Source: Phenylobacterium sp. (GTDB lineage: Bacteria > Pseudomonadota > Alphaproteobacteria > Caulobacterales > Caulobacteraceae). From it: a DNA stretch of 64,000 nt. The position numbers were made by a program, and so were the translations under genes. Location of the stretch: the NCBI RefSeq assembly GCF_030679875.1, contig NZ_JAUXSP010000003.1, positions 120,492 through 184,491 on the forward strand, written 5' to 3'. The first letter of the stretch is position 1; every line of letters begins with the position of its first letter. The notes beneath the pieces were generated by a model. The model saw nothing but the letters and a program-made list of their open reading frames with translations. It had not been told where the DNA came from and made no database searches. Shown here piece after piece: positions 8,937 through 16,355 of the stretch.

Positions 8937-10012
8937 CGCATGGGCTCCACAGCCGCCGCCTTGGCGAGCTCACTCAGTATCTGGGGGTTGTCCGCATAGC
9001 GCGCCTTGGCCTGGGTCAAAGCGGCGTCCCGGCGGGCGACGTCGCCCAGCACGCTGTAGGAGCGGACGAGGCGGACCCAACCCTCCGGATCGTCGGGCTC
9101 TGCAACCAGGCGTGCGGCGAGGCCATCGACCATGGCCGCGATCTCAGGCGCTCCGACCACGGCCGGCGCCGCCGGACGGGGACCAGATGAGACATCGGCG
9201 ATCGCCGCCTGCAGGACCGGACGACGGGGATCGGCGGTGGGCAGATCGGACAGGAGCAGCCGCCATTGGGCGAGACCGGCCTCAACCTCGCCGGCCTCGA
9301 TCTGGCCCCGGGCCAGGTGGAAGCGGGCCGTAGCGGCCTGGGGATCCTGCTCGAGGGCCCGCTGAAAGGCCGCCGCCGCCTGGGGGGTGACCTCTCCCTC
9401 CGCCGCGACCATCAGGGCCTCGCCGAGGGACTCCCACAGGTCGGCCCGGTCAGGCGCCAGGCGCAGGGCTTCGCGCAGGGCGCGCGCCGCGGCGCCGGCA
9501 TCGCCAGAAGCCATTTCGGCGATGGCGAGGAATCGGTAGGGCTCGGGATCGGTGGGGCGCTCACCGGTGACCGACCGCAGCACCGCGGCCATGCGGGGGG
9601 CGTCCAGCTGGGTCGGCGGGGCGGCGCGCCACTGGTCCAATCGCTGGGCGTAGGGCTGGTCCCTGTAGCCGGGGGAGGCCAAGCCTAGATAGAGACCGAG
9701 GGCCGCCACCGGAGCCGCCACCGCCATAGCCAGCAGGACCGGGCGGGCCATCGCAGGGGCGGTCCAGGCCGGCCCCGCGGCGTTGGCGGCTGAAAGCAGA
9801 CGGCGGGCGGCCTCGGCGTGCGTGCTGCGCCTTTCGTCGGCGGCGATCAGTCCCCGATCGGCCAGGTCCTCGATCTCGGAAAGCTGCCGCTGGTAGAGAG
9901 GAAGCGTTGAATCGGCGTCGCCGCCCCCGGCCATGGCGCGCGCAGCGCGGCGCAGGATGAGACCCGCTACAGCGGCCGACAGCACCCCAACCGCAATCCA
10001 GAATACGATCAT
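8933..10012 (-). CDS. ccmI: Cytochrome c maturation protein CcmI (TPR apocytochrome chaperone)
   Basis: Holds apocytochrome c and presents it to the CcmF/CcmH heme lyase. The 359-residue protein begins with a membrane segment (2-21), followed by a cytoplasmic loop with the family pattern of a YQRQL-type helix. A second membrane segment lies at about 90-112, and a periplasmic TPR domain covers about 150-280. It is the first gene of the ccm operon, and its stop overlaps the ccmE start. The 69 bases upstream, to the convergent-free end of the next gene, must hold the operon promoter unless transcription reads through from the 445-residue gene upstream. Confidence 0.9.
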   Translation of the reverse strand: MIVFWIAVGVLSAAVAGLILRRAARAMAGGGDADSTLPLYQRQLSEIEDLADRGLIAADERRSTHAEAARRLLSAANAAGPAWTAPAMARPVLLAMAVAAPVAALGLYLGLASPGYRDQPYAQRLDQWRAAPPTQLDAPRMAAVLRSVTGERPTDPEPYRFLAIAEMASGDAGAAARALREALRLAPDRADLWESLGEALMVAAEGEVTPQAAAAFQRALEQDPQAATARFHLARGQIEAGEVEAGLAQWRLLLSDLPTADPRRPVLQAAIADVSSGPRPAAPAVVGAPEIAAMVDGLAARLVAEPDDPEGWVRLVRSYSVLGDVARRDAALTQAKARYADNPQILSELAKAAAVEPMR

Positions 10013-10081
10013 GGACGGCGTTTAACCCAAAGCCCGGCGCGGCGCGAGAGGGCAGCAGCGACCGCGGCGTCAGATCGCGGG

Positions 10082-11419
10082 CTAGACCACCGCCAGCCTG
10101 CGACGCAGGATATCTGCAGCCTGGCGATCCCGAGCCAGGGCCACCAGTTCGATGGCTGCGGACAGCAGGGCCCGGGCGATTTCTGGGTCAGGGGCGTCGC
10201 CCTGCTTAAGGTGATCCAAGGCGTCCTCGACGAAGAGGTCGAGGTGAGCCTCAAGCGCCTCCATGACCTTGATGCGCGCCGCGGCGAACCCGCCATAGTT
10301 GGCGGCGCCGCGGATTTCCTGGGCGAAGGCCACCAGGGTCTTGGTCTTCTGTAGGGCGGCTGGGTCAGGCAGGGCGGTCAGGCGGGCGGCGTCCTTGGAC
10401 ACCCGCCCGATCCAGACCTGGGTCACCGGCAGGGTCAGGGACAAGGCCTTGTCGATTTCCCGCAGACGGCTCTCCACCTGGCGAGCAAGTGCTGACTTCT
10501 GCTTGGCCAGGCGGCCGCCCCAGGCGCCATTGCGGCTCAGCTCCACATTGCCTTCGAGCTCAGCGATCTGCGCCGTCACCGAGTCAATGGCCTGGGCCGC
10601 CGCGCGCACAGCGGGCATGCCGCCGCTTGAGTCGAATCCATCGATCTCGGCAAGCCCCGCATCGATCCCGTCGAGCACACTCAGGCCAAAGCCCGCCAGC
10701 TCCGATCCGGCCAGGTAGGTTTCCGGCGGCTTGTCCATCACCGCGCTGATCAGGCGAAGCACCATCCATCGGTGGGTCAGGTGGGCCGCGAGCATCTCGA
10801 AGAAGCGCGGGCCGGCGTCCTCGGCGATGGCGACTGAGTCCTTGTAGGCGATGCGCGCCAGGGCGGCGTCCTCGTCGGTCACCCGCTGGATCCAGCTGGG
10901 CAAACGCCCCACTGCGGCTCGAACGACCGGAGTCATCTGGAGGCATTCAGCCAGGAGCCGAGCCCCGTCAGGGCGGGCGGCGTCCGCAAGGTCCGCAGCG
11001 GCGGCGAACTTGGGATGATTGCGCTCGCGCACCCCCCGTGCGGCGCGACGCGCCAGGATATCGAAGGGCTCAGGCGAACTCTGATCGGCCTGAAACTCCT
11101 CGAACAGGGCCGCGGCCCGGCCGACCTCATGGGTGGCCTGGTCCCGCAGGGCGCGCCAAACCAGGGCGAGGGCGCGGGCCGGAAACGTCAGGCGATCCGT
11201 ACGGCCATCGCCGACGCATAGGGGCGCAATGGGATGCAGGACCGCGTTGCGCAGCTGGCGATCCCGGGCCTCGGTCTCGACCAAAACCCGCACATCGACC
11301 AGTCCCGAATCACCGTCAGCGTTGCACAGGGCGCCGCGCAGATCGCCGACCACCCGATCCGGGGCGGATTCCACCATCTGACGCAGTATGGCCAGCTTCT
11401 GTTCGGGCAGACCGCCCAT
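10082..11419 (-). CDS. Conserved hypothetical protein, mostly helical
   Basis: Not recognised. From the ATG at 11419 (MGGLPEQKLA) it is 445 residues. The open frame extends about 160 codons further upstream, but that part is Arg/Pro-rich and overlaps the divergent HD gene, so it was excluded. There is no signal peptide or membrane segment. The chain is Ala/Leu/Arg-rich with predicted long helices, including a coiled-coil-like section around 270-330. It lies upstream of and in the same direction as ccmI, with a 69-base gap. A perfect inverted repeat at 11471-11490 lies in the shared region with the divergent HD gene. Function unknown. Confidence 0.7.
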   Translation of the reverse strand: MGGLPEQKLAILRQMVESAPDRVVGDLRGALCNADGDSGLVDVRVLVETEARDRQLRNAVLHPIAPLCVGDGRTDRLTFPARALALVWRALRDQATHEVGRAAALFEEFQADQSSPEPFDILARRAARGVRERNHPKFAAAADLADAARPDGARLLAECLQMTPVVRAAVGRLPSWIQRVTDEDAALARIAYKDSVAIAEDAGPRFFEMLAAHLTHRWMVLRLISAVMDKPPETYLAGSELAGFGLSVLDGIDAGLAEIDGFDSSGGMPAVRAAAQAIDSVTAQIAELEGNVELSRNGAWGGRLAKQKSALARQVESRLREIDKALSLTLPVTQVWIGRVSKDAARLTALPDPAALQKTKTLVAFAQEIRGAANYGGFAAARIKVMEALEAHLDLFVEDALDHLKQGDAPDPEIARALLSAAIELVALARDRQAADILRRRLAVV

Positions 11420-11470
11420 ATAAAATCCTCGACGCGAAAGACAGCGTAGGCCTGACCCTGCCCCAGACGC

Positions 11471-11490
11471 GGTTAAGGCTTCCCTTAACC
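11471..11490. promoter_or_regulatory. Perfect 8-base inverted repeat in divergent intergenic region
   Basis: The sequence reads GGTTAAGG, then CTTC, then CCTTAACC. The arms are exact reverse complements. It lies 52 bases upstream of the 445-residue gene start (minus) and 91 bases before the HD gene (plus), where an operator is expected. The two TTAA elements are 8 bases apart, one more than the CtrA consensus. Confidence 0.35.
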
Positions 11491-11580
11491 CTACCGGTCC
11501 ACAGCCTGACCAAATGCCGCGGCGTGACGTCGCCCTTGGCCTGTGGAAAGCTGCCCGTCGCGTTGCTGTGGAGACCTCCA

Positions 11581-12213
11581 ATGGACCGCGCCCAGGCCTG
11601 CGCCTTCTGGCTGGACTCCGGCCCGCCCTCCCCCGGCGGCGGGCTGGCGGGCGAGACCAAGGCCCGCCTGCGGGCCGCCTATGCCGAGCCCCATCGCCGC
11701 TATCACGACATGACCCACATCGCCGATTGCCTGGCAGAGCTGGCCGCCATCGAAGGCCTGGATGAGGCGCGCCGTCTACGCCTGGCCTATGCGATCTGGT
11801 GGCACGACGTGGTCTATGACCCGACGCGCAGCGACAATGAGGCGGCCAGCGCCGCCCAGGCCGGGCGCGACCTGGCCGCACTGGGCGAGGACGCCGCAAC
11901 CTGCGCCGAGGTCGCCCGGTTGATCGAGCTCACCACGGGCCATCAGGTGGGGGATGATGATCTCGAGGGCGCCCTGTTGGTCTCCATCGACCTGGCCGTG
12001 CTGGGCCGCGCGCCGGAGGCCTATGACGTCTATGCCCGCGCCATTCGCCAGGAATACAGCCACGTCCCCGAGGCCTTCTTCCGCCCCGGTCGGGCCGCGG
12101 TCCTGAAACGAATCCTGGACGCCAGGCCCCTCTACCCCGACCCGGCCTTCCGGGCGCGCCTCGAGGATCAGGCCAGGGCGAATCTCAGCCGGGAAATCAC
12201 CAACCTCCGCTGA
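11581..12213 (+). CDS. HD-superfamily metal-dependent phosphohydrolase-like protein
   Basis: A 210-residue cytoplasmic protein of the predicted HD-superfamily phosphohydrolase type (COG4339-like). The metal-ligand pattern is visible: His in RYHDMTHI (about 41-45), the HD pair in WWHDVVYD (about 80-87), and a later Asp in VSIDLAVLG. Substrate is unknown for this family. The ATG at 11581 was chosen because it gives the family N-terminus. The frame is open upstream, but that part is antisense to the divergent gene. It converges with the downstream histidine kinase with only 3 bases between stops. Confidence 0.8.
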   Translation: MDRAQACAFWLDSGPPSPGGGLAGETKARLRAAYAEPHRRYHDMTHIADCLAELAAIEGLDEARRLRLAYAIWWHDVVYDPTRSDNEAASAAQAGRDLAALGEDAATCAEVARLIELTTGHQVGDDDLEGALLVSIDLAVLGRAPEAYDVYARAIRQEYSHVPEAFFRPGRAAVLKRILDARPLYPDPAFRARLEDQARANLSREITNLR

Positions 12214-12216
12214 GGC

Positions 12217-13605
12217 TCAGGTCTCGGCCCGCGGCAGATCGATGATCACCGACAGGCCCCCCAGCTTGGCGGCGTCCAGGTGAAGATCGCCCCCGTAGGC
12301 GCGGGCCAGTTCGTCAATGATGGAGAGGCCGAGACCTGAGCCCGGCGCGCTCTCGTCCAGACGCGCCCCCCGTCGCAGAACCTCAGGCCGGCGTTCCGGC
12401 GGCAGGCCTGGCCCGTCATCGTCGATGGTGAGCCTCAGGCGCTCTGGCGTCTGAGCGGTGGCCCGGACCCGGACCCGGCCCTGGCACCACTGAGCAGCGT
12501 TCTCCATGGCGTTGCCGGCGATCTCCAGCAGGTCCTGGCGCTCTCCCTGGAAGACCAGATCCTCGTCACAGTCCCAGTCGATGTCGACGCCCTTGTCCTG
12601 GAATATGCGCACCAGGGTCCGCGCCAGTTCGTCGAGCACCTCGGCGACATCGGTCCGCTCCCCACGGCCGGGGGTGCGGGCCGCCGCCCTGGCTCGGCGC
12701 AGGTGATGGTCGACCTGAAGCCGCATCACCTCGGCCTGTCGCTCGACCACCTCAGATAGGGGCCCCGGGGTTTGCCGCGCCTCGGTGAGCATGACCGAGA
12801 GGGGCGTCTTCAAGGCGTGGGCCAGGTTGCCCACATGGGTGCGCTGGCGTTCGACGACCTCCTGATTGTGGCTGACCAGGGCGTTCAGTTCCTCAGCGAG
12901 CGGCTCGAGCTCCACCGGATAGGCGCCGGCGATCCGCTCGGCCTTGCCACGCCGGACGGCCGCCACCTCCCGACGCAGAGCAAACAGGGGGCGCAGACCG
13001 AACCGCACCTGGAACACCACGGCCCCCACCAGCCCGGCGCCGAGCAGCAGGAAGGCCAGGGCCGTGGCGGTGATGAAACCGCGGACGTCGCGGTCGATAG
13101 GGGAGCGATCCTCGGCGGCCATGAAGATCAAGGGCGCCTCGCGCCCAGGCAGGGTGGCGCGGCTCGCCCGGGCGCGCAGAGGCTGGCTCAAGGGGCCGTT
13201 GGTCTCGTAGGTGACGGGCTGACCGGGCGCGGCTTCCACCCGGGCGACCAGGTCCTCAGGGGCGGCCAGCTCGGCGTCCCACAGGGAGCGGGAGCGGACG
13301 ATAATCCGCCACTGACCGTCCGGGAGGGGTTCGACCACCTGCCAGTAGCGGCCGGAATAGGCCCGAAGCGCGCGGAGGTCGGTCAGGGCCGGCGCCAGGA
13401 CCTGGCCGGTCGCGTCCACCGTCGTGCCCGCCAGGAGGTTATCGATCAGCTCGGCCAGACCCTCGTCGAACCGCCGCAGGGCCGCCTGCTGGAACAGCAG
13501 GGACAACACGACCGCTGAGATCAGCAGGACCGTCAGGCTCCAGCCGGCCGCCAGGATCACCAGGCGGCGGACCAGGGAGGCGCTCTGCAGGGCCGCCAGC
13601 TTCAC
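12217..13605 (-). CDS. PhoQ-like membrane sensor histidine kinase
   Basis: Inner-membrane kinase of 462 residues. Membrane segments lie at about 14-38 and 176-200 around a 135-residue periplasmic domain, followed by HAMP. The phospho-accepting His263 lies in the box VGNLAHALKTPLSVM, a form typical of PhoQ-type kinases, and the ATPase motifs DDDGPGL and GSGLGLSI follow. It begins 13 bases after the response regulator stop and is clearly its partner. A small PepSY-like exported protein is encoded at the head of the unit, an arrangement often seen with this kinase type, where the small protein may modulate sensing. The ligand (divalent metal, acid or peptide) cannot be read from the sequence. 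Confidence 0.9.
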   Translation of the reverse strand: MKLAALQSASLVRRLVILAAGWSLTVLLISAVVLSLLFQQAALRRFDEGLAELIDNLLAGTTVDATGQVLAPALTDLRALRAYSGRYWQVVEPLPDGQWRIIVRSRSLWDAELAAPEDLVARVEAAPGQPVTYETNGPLSQPLRARASRATLPGREAPLIFMAAEDRSPIDRDVRGFITATALAFLLLGAGLVGAVVFQVRFGLRPLFALRREVAAVRRGKAERIAGAYPVELEPLAEELNALVSHNQEVVERQRTHVGNLAHALKTPLSVMLTEARQTPGPLSEVVERQAEVMRLQVDHHLRRARAAARTPGRGERTDVAEVLDELARTLVRIFQDKGVDIDWDCDEDLVFQGERQDLLEIAGNAMENAAQWCQGRVRVRATAQTPERLRLTIDDDGPGLPPERRPEVLRRGARLDESAPGSGLGLSIIDELARAYGGDLHLDAAKLGGLSVIIDLPRAET

Positions 13606-13618
13606 CGTCTTAAGGGGC

Positions 13619-14305
13619 TCAAGTGGCGCTCGTCTCAGTCTCGTCGGCGGGACAGGTCAGCCGGTAGCCGAGGCCGCGCACCGTATCGATCCGGTCAGGG
13701 CCGATCTTCTTGCGGATGCGGCCTACGAAAACCTCGATGGTGTTGGAGTCCCGGTCGAAGTCCTGGTCGTAAAGATGCTCGACCAGTTCGGTGCGGCTGA
13801 TCACCCGCCCCTGGTGCATCATCAGATAGTGCAGCAGGCGATATTCCAGCGAGGTCAGGCGCAGGGGCTCCCCATTGACCGAGGCCCTGGCCGCCCGGGG
13901 ATCCAGCCGCAGGCCGCCGCAGGTCAGGTTCGGCGTCGCATGGCCGGCCGAACGGCGCAGCAGGGCGCGCAGGCGGGCCAGTAGTTCCTCGGTATGGAAG
14001 GGCTTGGTCAGGTAGTCATCGGCGCCGGCGTCGAAACCCGCCACCTTTTCGCTCCAGGCCCCGCGAGCGGTGAGGATCAGCACCGGCGTGGCCATCTCGC
14101 CGCGCCGCCAGCGCTCCAGCACCGAGACCCCGTCCACCTTGGGCAGGCCGAGATCCAGGATCACCGCGTCATAGGGCTCGGTCTCGCCCAGGAACTGGGC
14201 CTCCTCGCCGTCGGGGGCGTGGTCGACGGCGTAGCCGGCGTCCGAGAGGGCGCCCTTCAGCTGGCGCGCCAGATCCGGATCGTCTTCCACCAGCAGGATG
14301 CGCAT
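13619..14305 (-). CDS. PhoP/QseB-like OmpR-family response regulator
   Basis: A 228-residue regulator. Receiver: acidic residues E7/D8/D9, phospho-acceptor Asp51 (VILDLGLPKVDG) and Lys101 (YLTKPFH). The C-terminal winged helix ends with the typical DTVRGLGYR. The ATG at 14305 (MRILLVEDD) is the family start; the open frame continues 36 codons upstream but would overlap the preceding gene. It is followed by its kinase after 13 bases, and preceded by a PepSY-like small protein gene after 26 bases, so the three form a likely operon. Confidence 0.92.
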   Translation of the reverse strand: MRILLVEDDPDLARQLKGALSDAGYAVDHAPDGEEAQFLGETEPYDAVILDLGLPKVDGVSVLERWRRGEMATPVLILTARGAWSEKVAGFDAGADDYLTKPFHTEELLARLRALLRRSAGHATPNLTCGGLRLDPRAARASVNGEPLRLTSLEYRLLHYLMMHQGRVISRTELVEHLYDQDFDRDSNTIEVFVGRIRKKIGPDRIDTVRGLGYRLTCPADETETSAT

Positions 14306-14331
14306 GGCCTCGGCCTCCCTTGTAAGTCGTC

Positions 14332-14667
14332 TCAGCCGCCCTGGCGGCCGATGATCGCCCCGGACTCCGCGTCGGCGATGAAGATGATCACCTTTCCGTC
14401 CGGGGTCTGCCACTGGACGAAGTAGGCCGGGCGGCTCCCGTGAGTCCCCTGGGTCGTGTTCAGGTGGCGGCCCGGCGTGCGCTGGGCGATGGCCGACAGA
14501 ACCTGTGACAGGGGCGCCTGGCGACCGGCGCGGACAGCGGCGCGCGCGTCGTCCTGATCACCACGACCCGCCCCGAAGGACGAGCGCAGGTCAGCCCCAT
14601 ACTGAGCCTGGGCGACGCCGGGGGCGCCTGCGGCCAGCAGCGCTGCGATGAGCACGAGGTGTTTCAT
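14332..14667 (-). CDS. Small exported PepSY-like protein
   Basis: A 111-residue protein with a signal peptide (1-21, ending AQA) and a C-terminal PepSY-like segment (VQWQTPDGKVIIFIADAESG, about 88-107). PepSY domains are periplasmic modules that bind or inhibit proteases and often accompany PhoP/PhoQ-type pairs. It is the first gene of the likely operon with the regulator and kinase downstream. A role as a periplasmic modulator of the kinase is inference. The fold assignment rests on the beta-hairpin pattern and context, not on a strong motif. Confidence 0.7.
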   Translation of the reverse strand: MKHLVLIAALLAAGAPGVAQAQYGADLRSSFGAGRGDQDDARAAVRAGRQAPLSQVLSAIAQRTPGRHLNTTQGTHGSRPAYFVQWQTPDGKVIIFIADAESGAIIGRQGG

Positions 14668-14764
14668 GGATGCCGATCTAGGCCAGGACGACTGAACCGT
14701 GGCTGAACGTCCTGCTTATGAAGCCGCAGGCCGCCGCTGTCACCATGGGTGGGCGCCACCGCCC

Positions 14765-15700
14765 TCACGCGCCCCGGCGCGGCGCGGCCTTGGGCGGGTA
14801 GGGTCGCTTGGCCCGCCAGGTCTCGGCGAAGGCGGTCAGCTCAGCGTCCGGCTTTTCGGGCAGGGTGATGACCAGCCGCGCCAGGAGGTCGCCCCGCTGG
14901 CCGGCGGCGTCCGGCAGGCCCCGGCCCTTCAGCCGCAGCATGGCGCCGGCGTTGGCGCCCTTGGGCACGGTGAGGGTCACCGGTCCCTCCGGGGTGGGCG
15001 CCTCGACCTTGCCCCCCAGGACGGCGTCATAGACGCTGACGGGAAGATCCATGACCAGGCGATCACCCTCCCGGTGGAAGATGGGGTGAGGCCGGACCGT
15101 CAGCTCGATAAAGGCGTCGCCCGGGCCGGCCCGGCCCGGTGATCCCTGGCCCTTCAGGCGCAGGGTCTGACCCTCTCCGGCCCCCTAGGGGATGGGCACG
15201 TCGATGGTGCGCCCATCGGAAAAGGCTATCCGCTTCTTGCCGCCGGCGATGGCCTCCTCCAGGTCGATCTCCAGCTTGGCGCGCACATCGGCGCCCCGGG
15301 CGTGACCGCCTCCGAATCCCCCGCCCGAGCCGCGCGCCCCGCCGCGAGCGCCAAACATCTCCCCCAGAATATCGCCCAGATCGACCCCGTCGAAGGTCTC
15401 GCCCCGGGTCTGGCCGCGGCGGCCGCCCTCGAAGCCCCCGGGACTCCAGCCGCCCCCGAAGCCACGGCCGGTCTCGTGGCCGTCGGCGTCGATCTCACCG
15501 GAGTCGAACTTCTTGCGCTTGTCGGGATCGCCCAGGATATCGAACGCCGCGCTGACCCGCTTGAAGCGCTCTTCGGCGGCCTGGTCGCCGGGATTGGCGT
15601 CCGGGTGGTGCTTCTTGGCGAGGTTGCGGAAGGCCTTGCGGATCTCATCCTCGGCGGCGCCGCGGGGAACGCCCAGTTCCTGATAGGGATCGCGCGCCAA
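14765..15700 (-). pseudogene. DnaJ-class (CbpA-like) co-chaperone interrupted by an in-frame amber codon
   Basis: The frame from 15700 down to 14765 reads as one 312-codon gene with a single TAG at 15185-15187 (codon 172). Before it: a J domain with HPD at 32-34, then a Gly/Phe-rich linker and the first substrate-binding half (ending GRTIDVPIP). After it, with no shift: GAGEGQTLRLKGQG and then the second beta domain (MDLPVSVYDAVLGG, VTLTVPKGANAG). Relatives usually have a residue such as Lys or Ala at the TAG position; AAG to TAG is one change. Either the gene is newly broken, or the stop is a sequence error, or it is suppressed. The downstream half has its own ATG at 15052, but no evident ribosome site. 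It lacks zinc-finger cysteines, so it is not DnaJ itself. Confidence 0.85.
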
Positions 15701-15741
15701 GGGATGACCTCTTCTTTCGTCCGGTATTGGCTATGGGCTCT

Positions 15742-15769
15742 AGATTGTGCGGCGCGCCAAGTCACGCAA
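15742..15769 (-). promoter_or_regulatory. Candidate promoter of the DnaJ-class gene
   Basis: On the minus strand TTGCGT is followed after 16 bases by CAATCT, about 42-70 bases upstream of the co-chaperone start. The match to the sigma-70 consensus is modest, and the region could equally carry a heat-shock-type promoter (CTTG element). Confidence 0.25.
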
Positions 15770-15810
15770 GAGGCAATGTGACAAATTAGCCACACCCCTG
15801 TGTCGCAGGA

Positions 15811-16278
15811 CTAGTCGCCGCTGCGATCATCCAGCAGATCCCAGGCGGCGTAGGACCAGGCGTCCTCTGGATCGGTCAGCTCATCCTCGCTCAGGGTCTG
15901 GCCCCGGATCGACACTCCCGCCTCATGGACGCTCTCGGGATCTCCCGTGACCAATGGATGCCAGGCTGGCAGGTCCTTGCCTTCGTGCAGCCGCCGATAG
16001 GCGCAGCTCAAGGGCATCCAGGGGAGTTTGGCGATATTGCCCGGGGTCAGCTTGATGCAGTCGGGCACATGTTTGCGCCGCTCGGCATAGTTGGAGCAGG
16101 CGCAGGTCTCTGTATCAAACAGCCGGCAATGCACGCGGGTGGGGATAACTTGGCCGCTGTCCTCGTCCTCAAAGCGAACCAGACAGCAGAGTCCGCAGCC
16201 ATCGCATAGGCTCTCCCATTCCTGGGCCGTCATCTGCTGGAGGGTCTTGGCCTGCCAAAAGGGTTTGTGCCTGCTCAC
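15811..16278 (-). CDS. YcgN/UPF0260 cysteine-cluster protein
   Basis: A 155-residue cytoplasmic protein of the UPF0260 (YcgN) family, which is related to YkgJ zinc/iron-sulfur cluster proteins. The cysteine set is visible: CDGCGLCC at about 26-33, then a Cys in HCRLFDTETCAC, one in PDC and one in LSCAYR, suggesting a metal cluster. Other family hallmarks are KPFWQAKTL at the N-terminus and DLPAWHPL near 105. Its molecular role is unknown. It is divergent from the PBP gene, with 77 bases between starts that must hold both promoters. Confidence 0.88.
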   Translation of the reverse strand: MSRHKPFWQAKTLQQMTAQEWESLCDGCGLCCLVRFEDEDSGQVIPTRVHCRLFDTETCACSNYAERRKHVPDCIKLTPGNIAKLPWMPLSCAYRRLHEGKDLPAWHPLVTGDPESVHEAGVSIRGQTLSEDELTDPEDAWSYAAWDLLDDRSGD

Positions 16279-16355
16279 GGGACCGTCCTAAACCCAAAGC
16301 GCCGCCGCCGCCAAACGCTCGACGCCCTCCCGCCCGCCCAGAACCCCCGATAGAC

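Noticed and set aside
11471..11490. CtrA site at the divergent inverted repeat
   Set aside because: The two TTAA elements are 8 bases apart, not 7; kept only as an unassigned palindrome.
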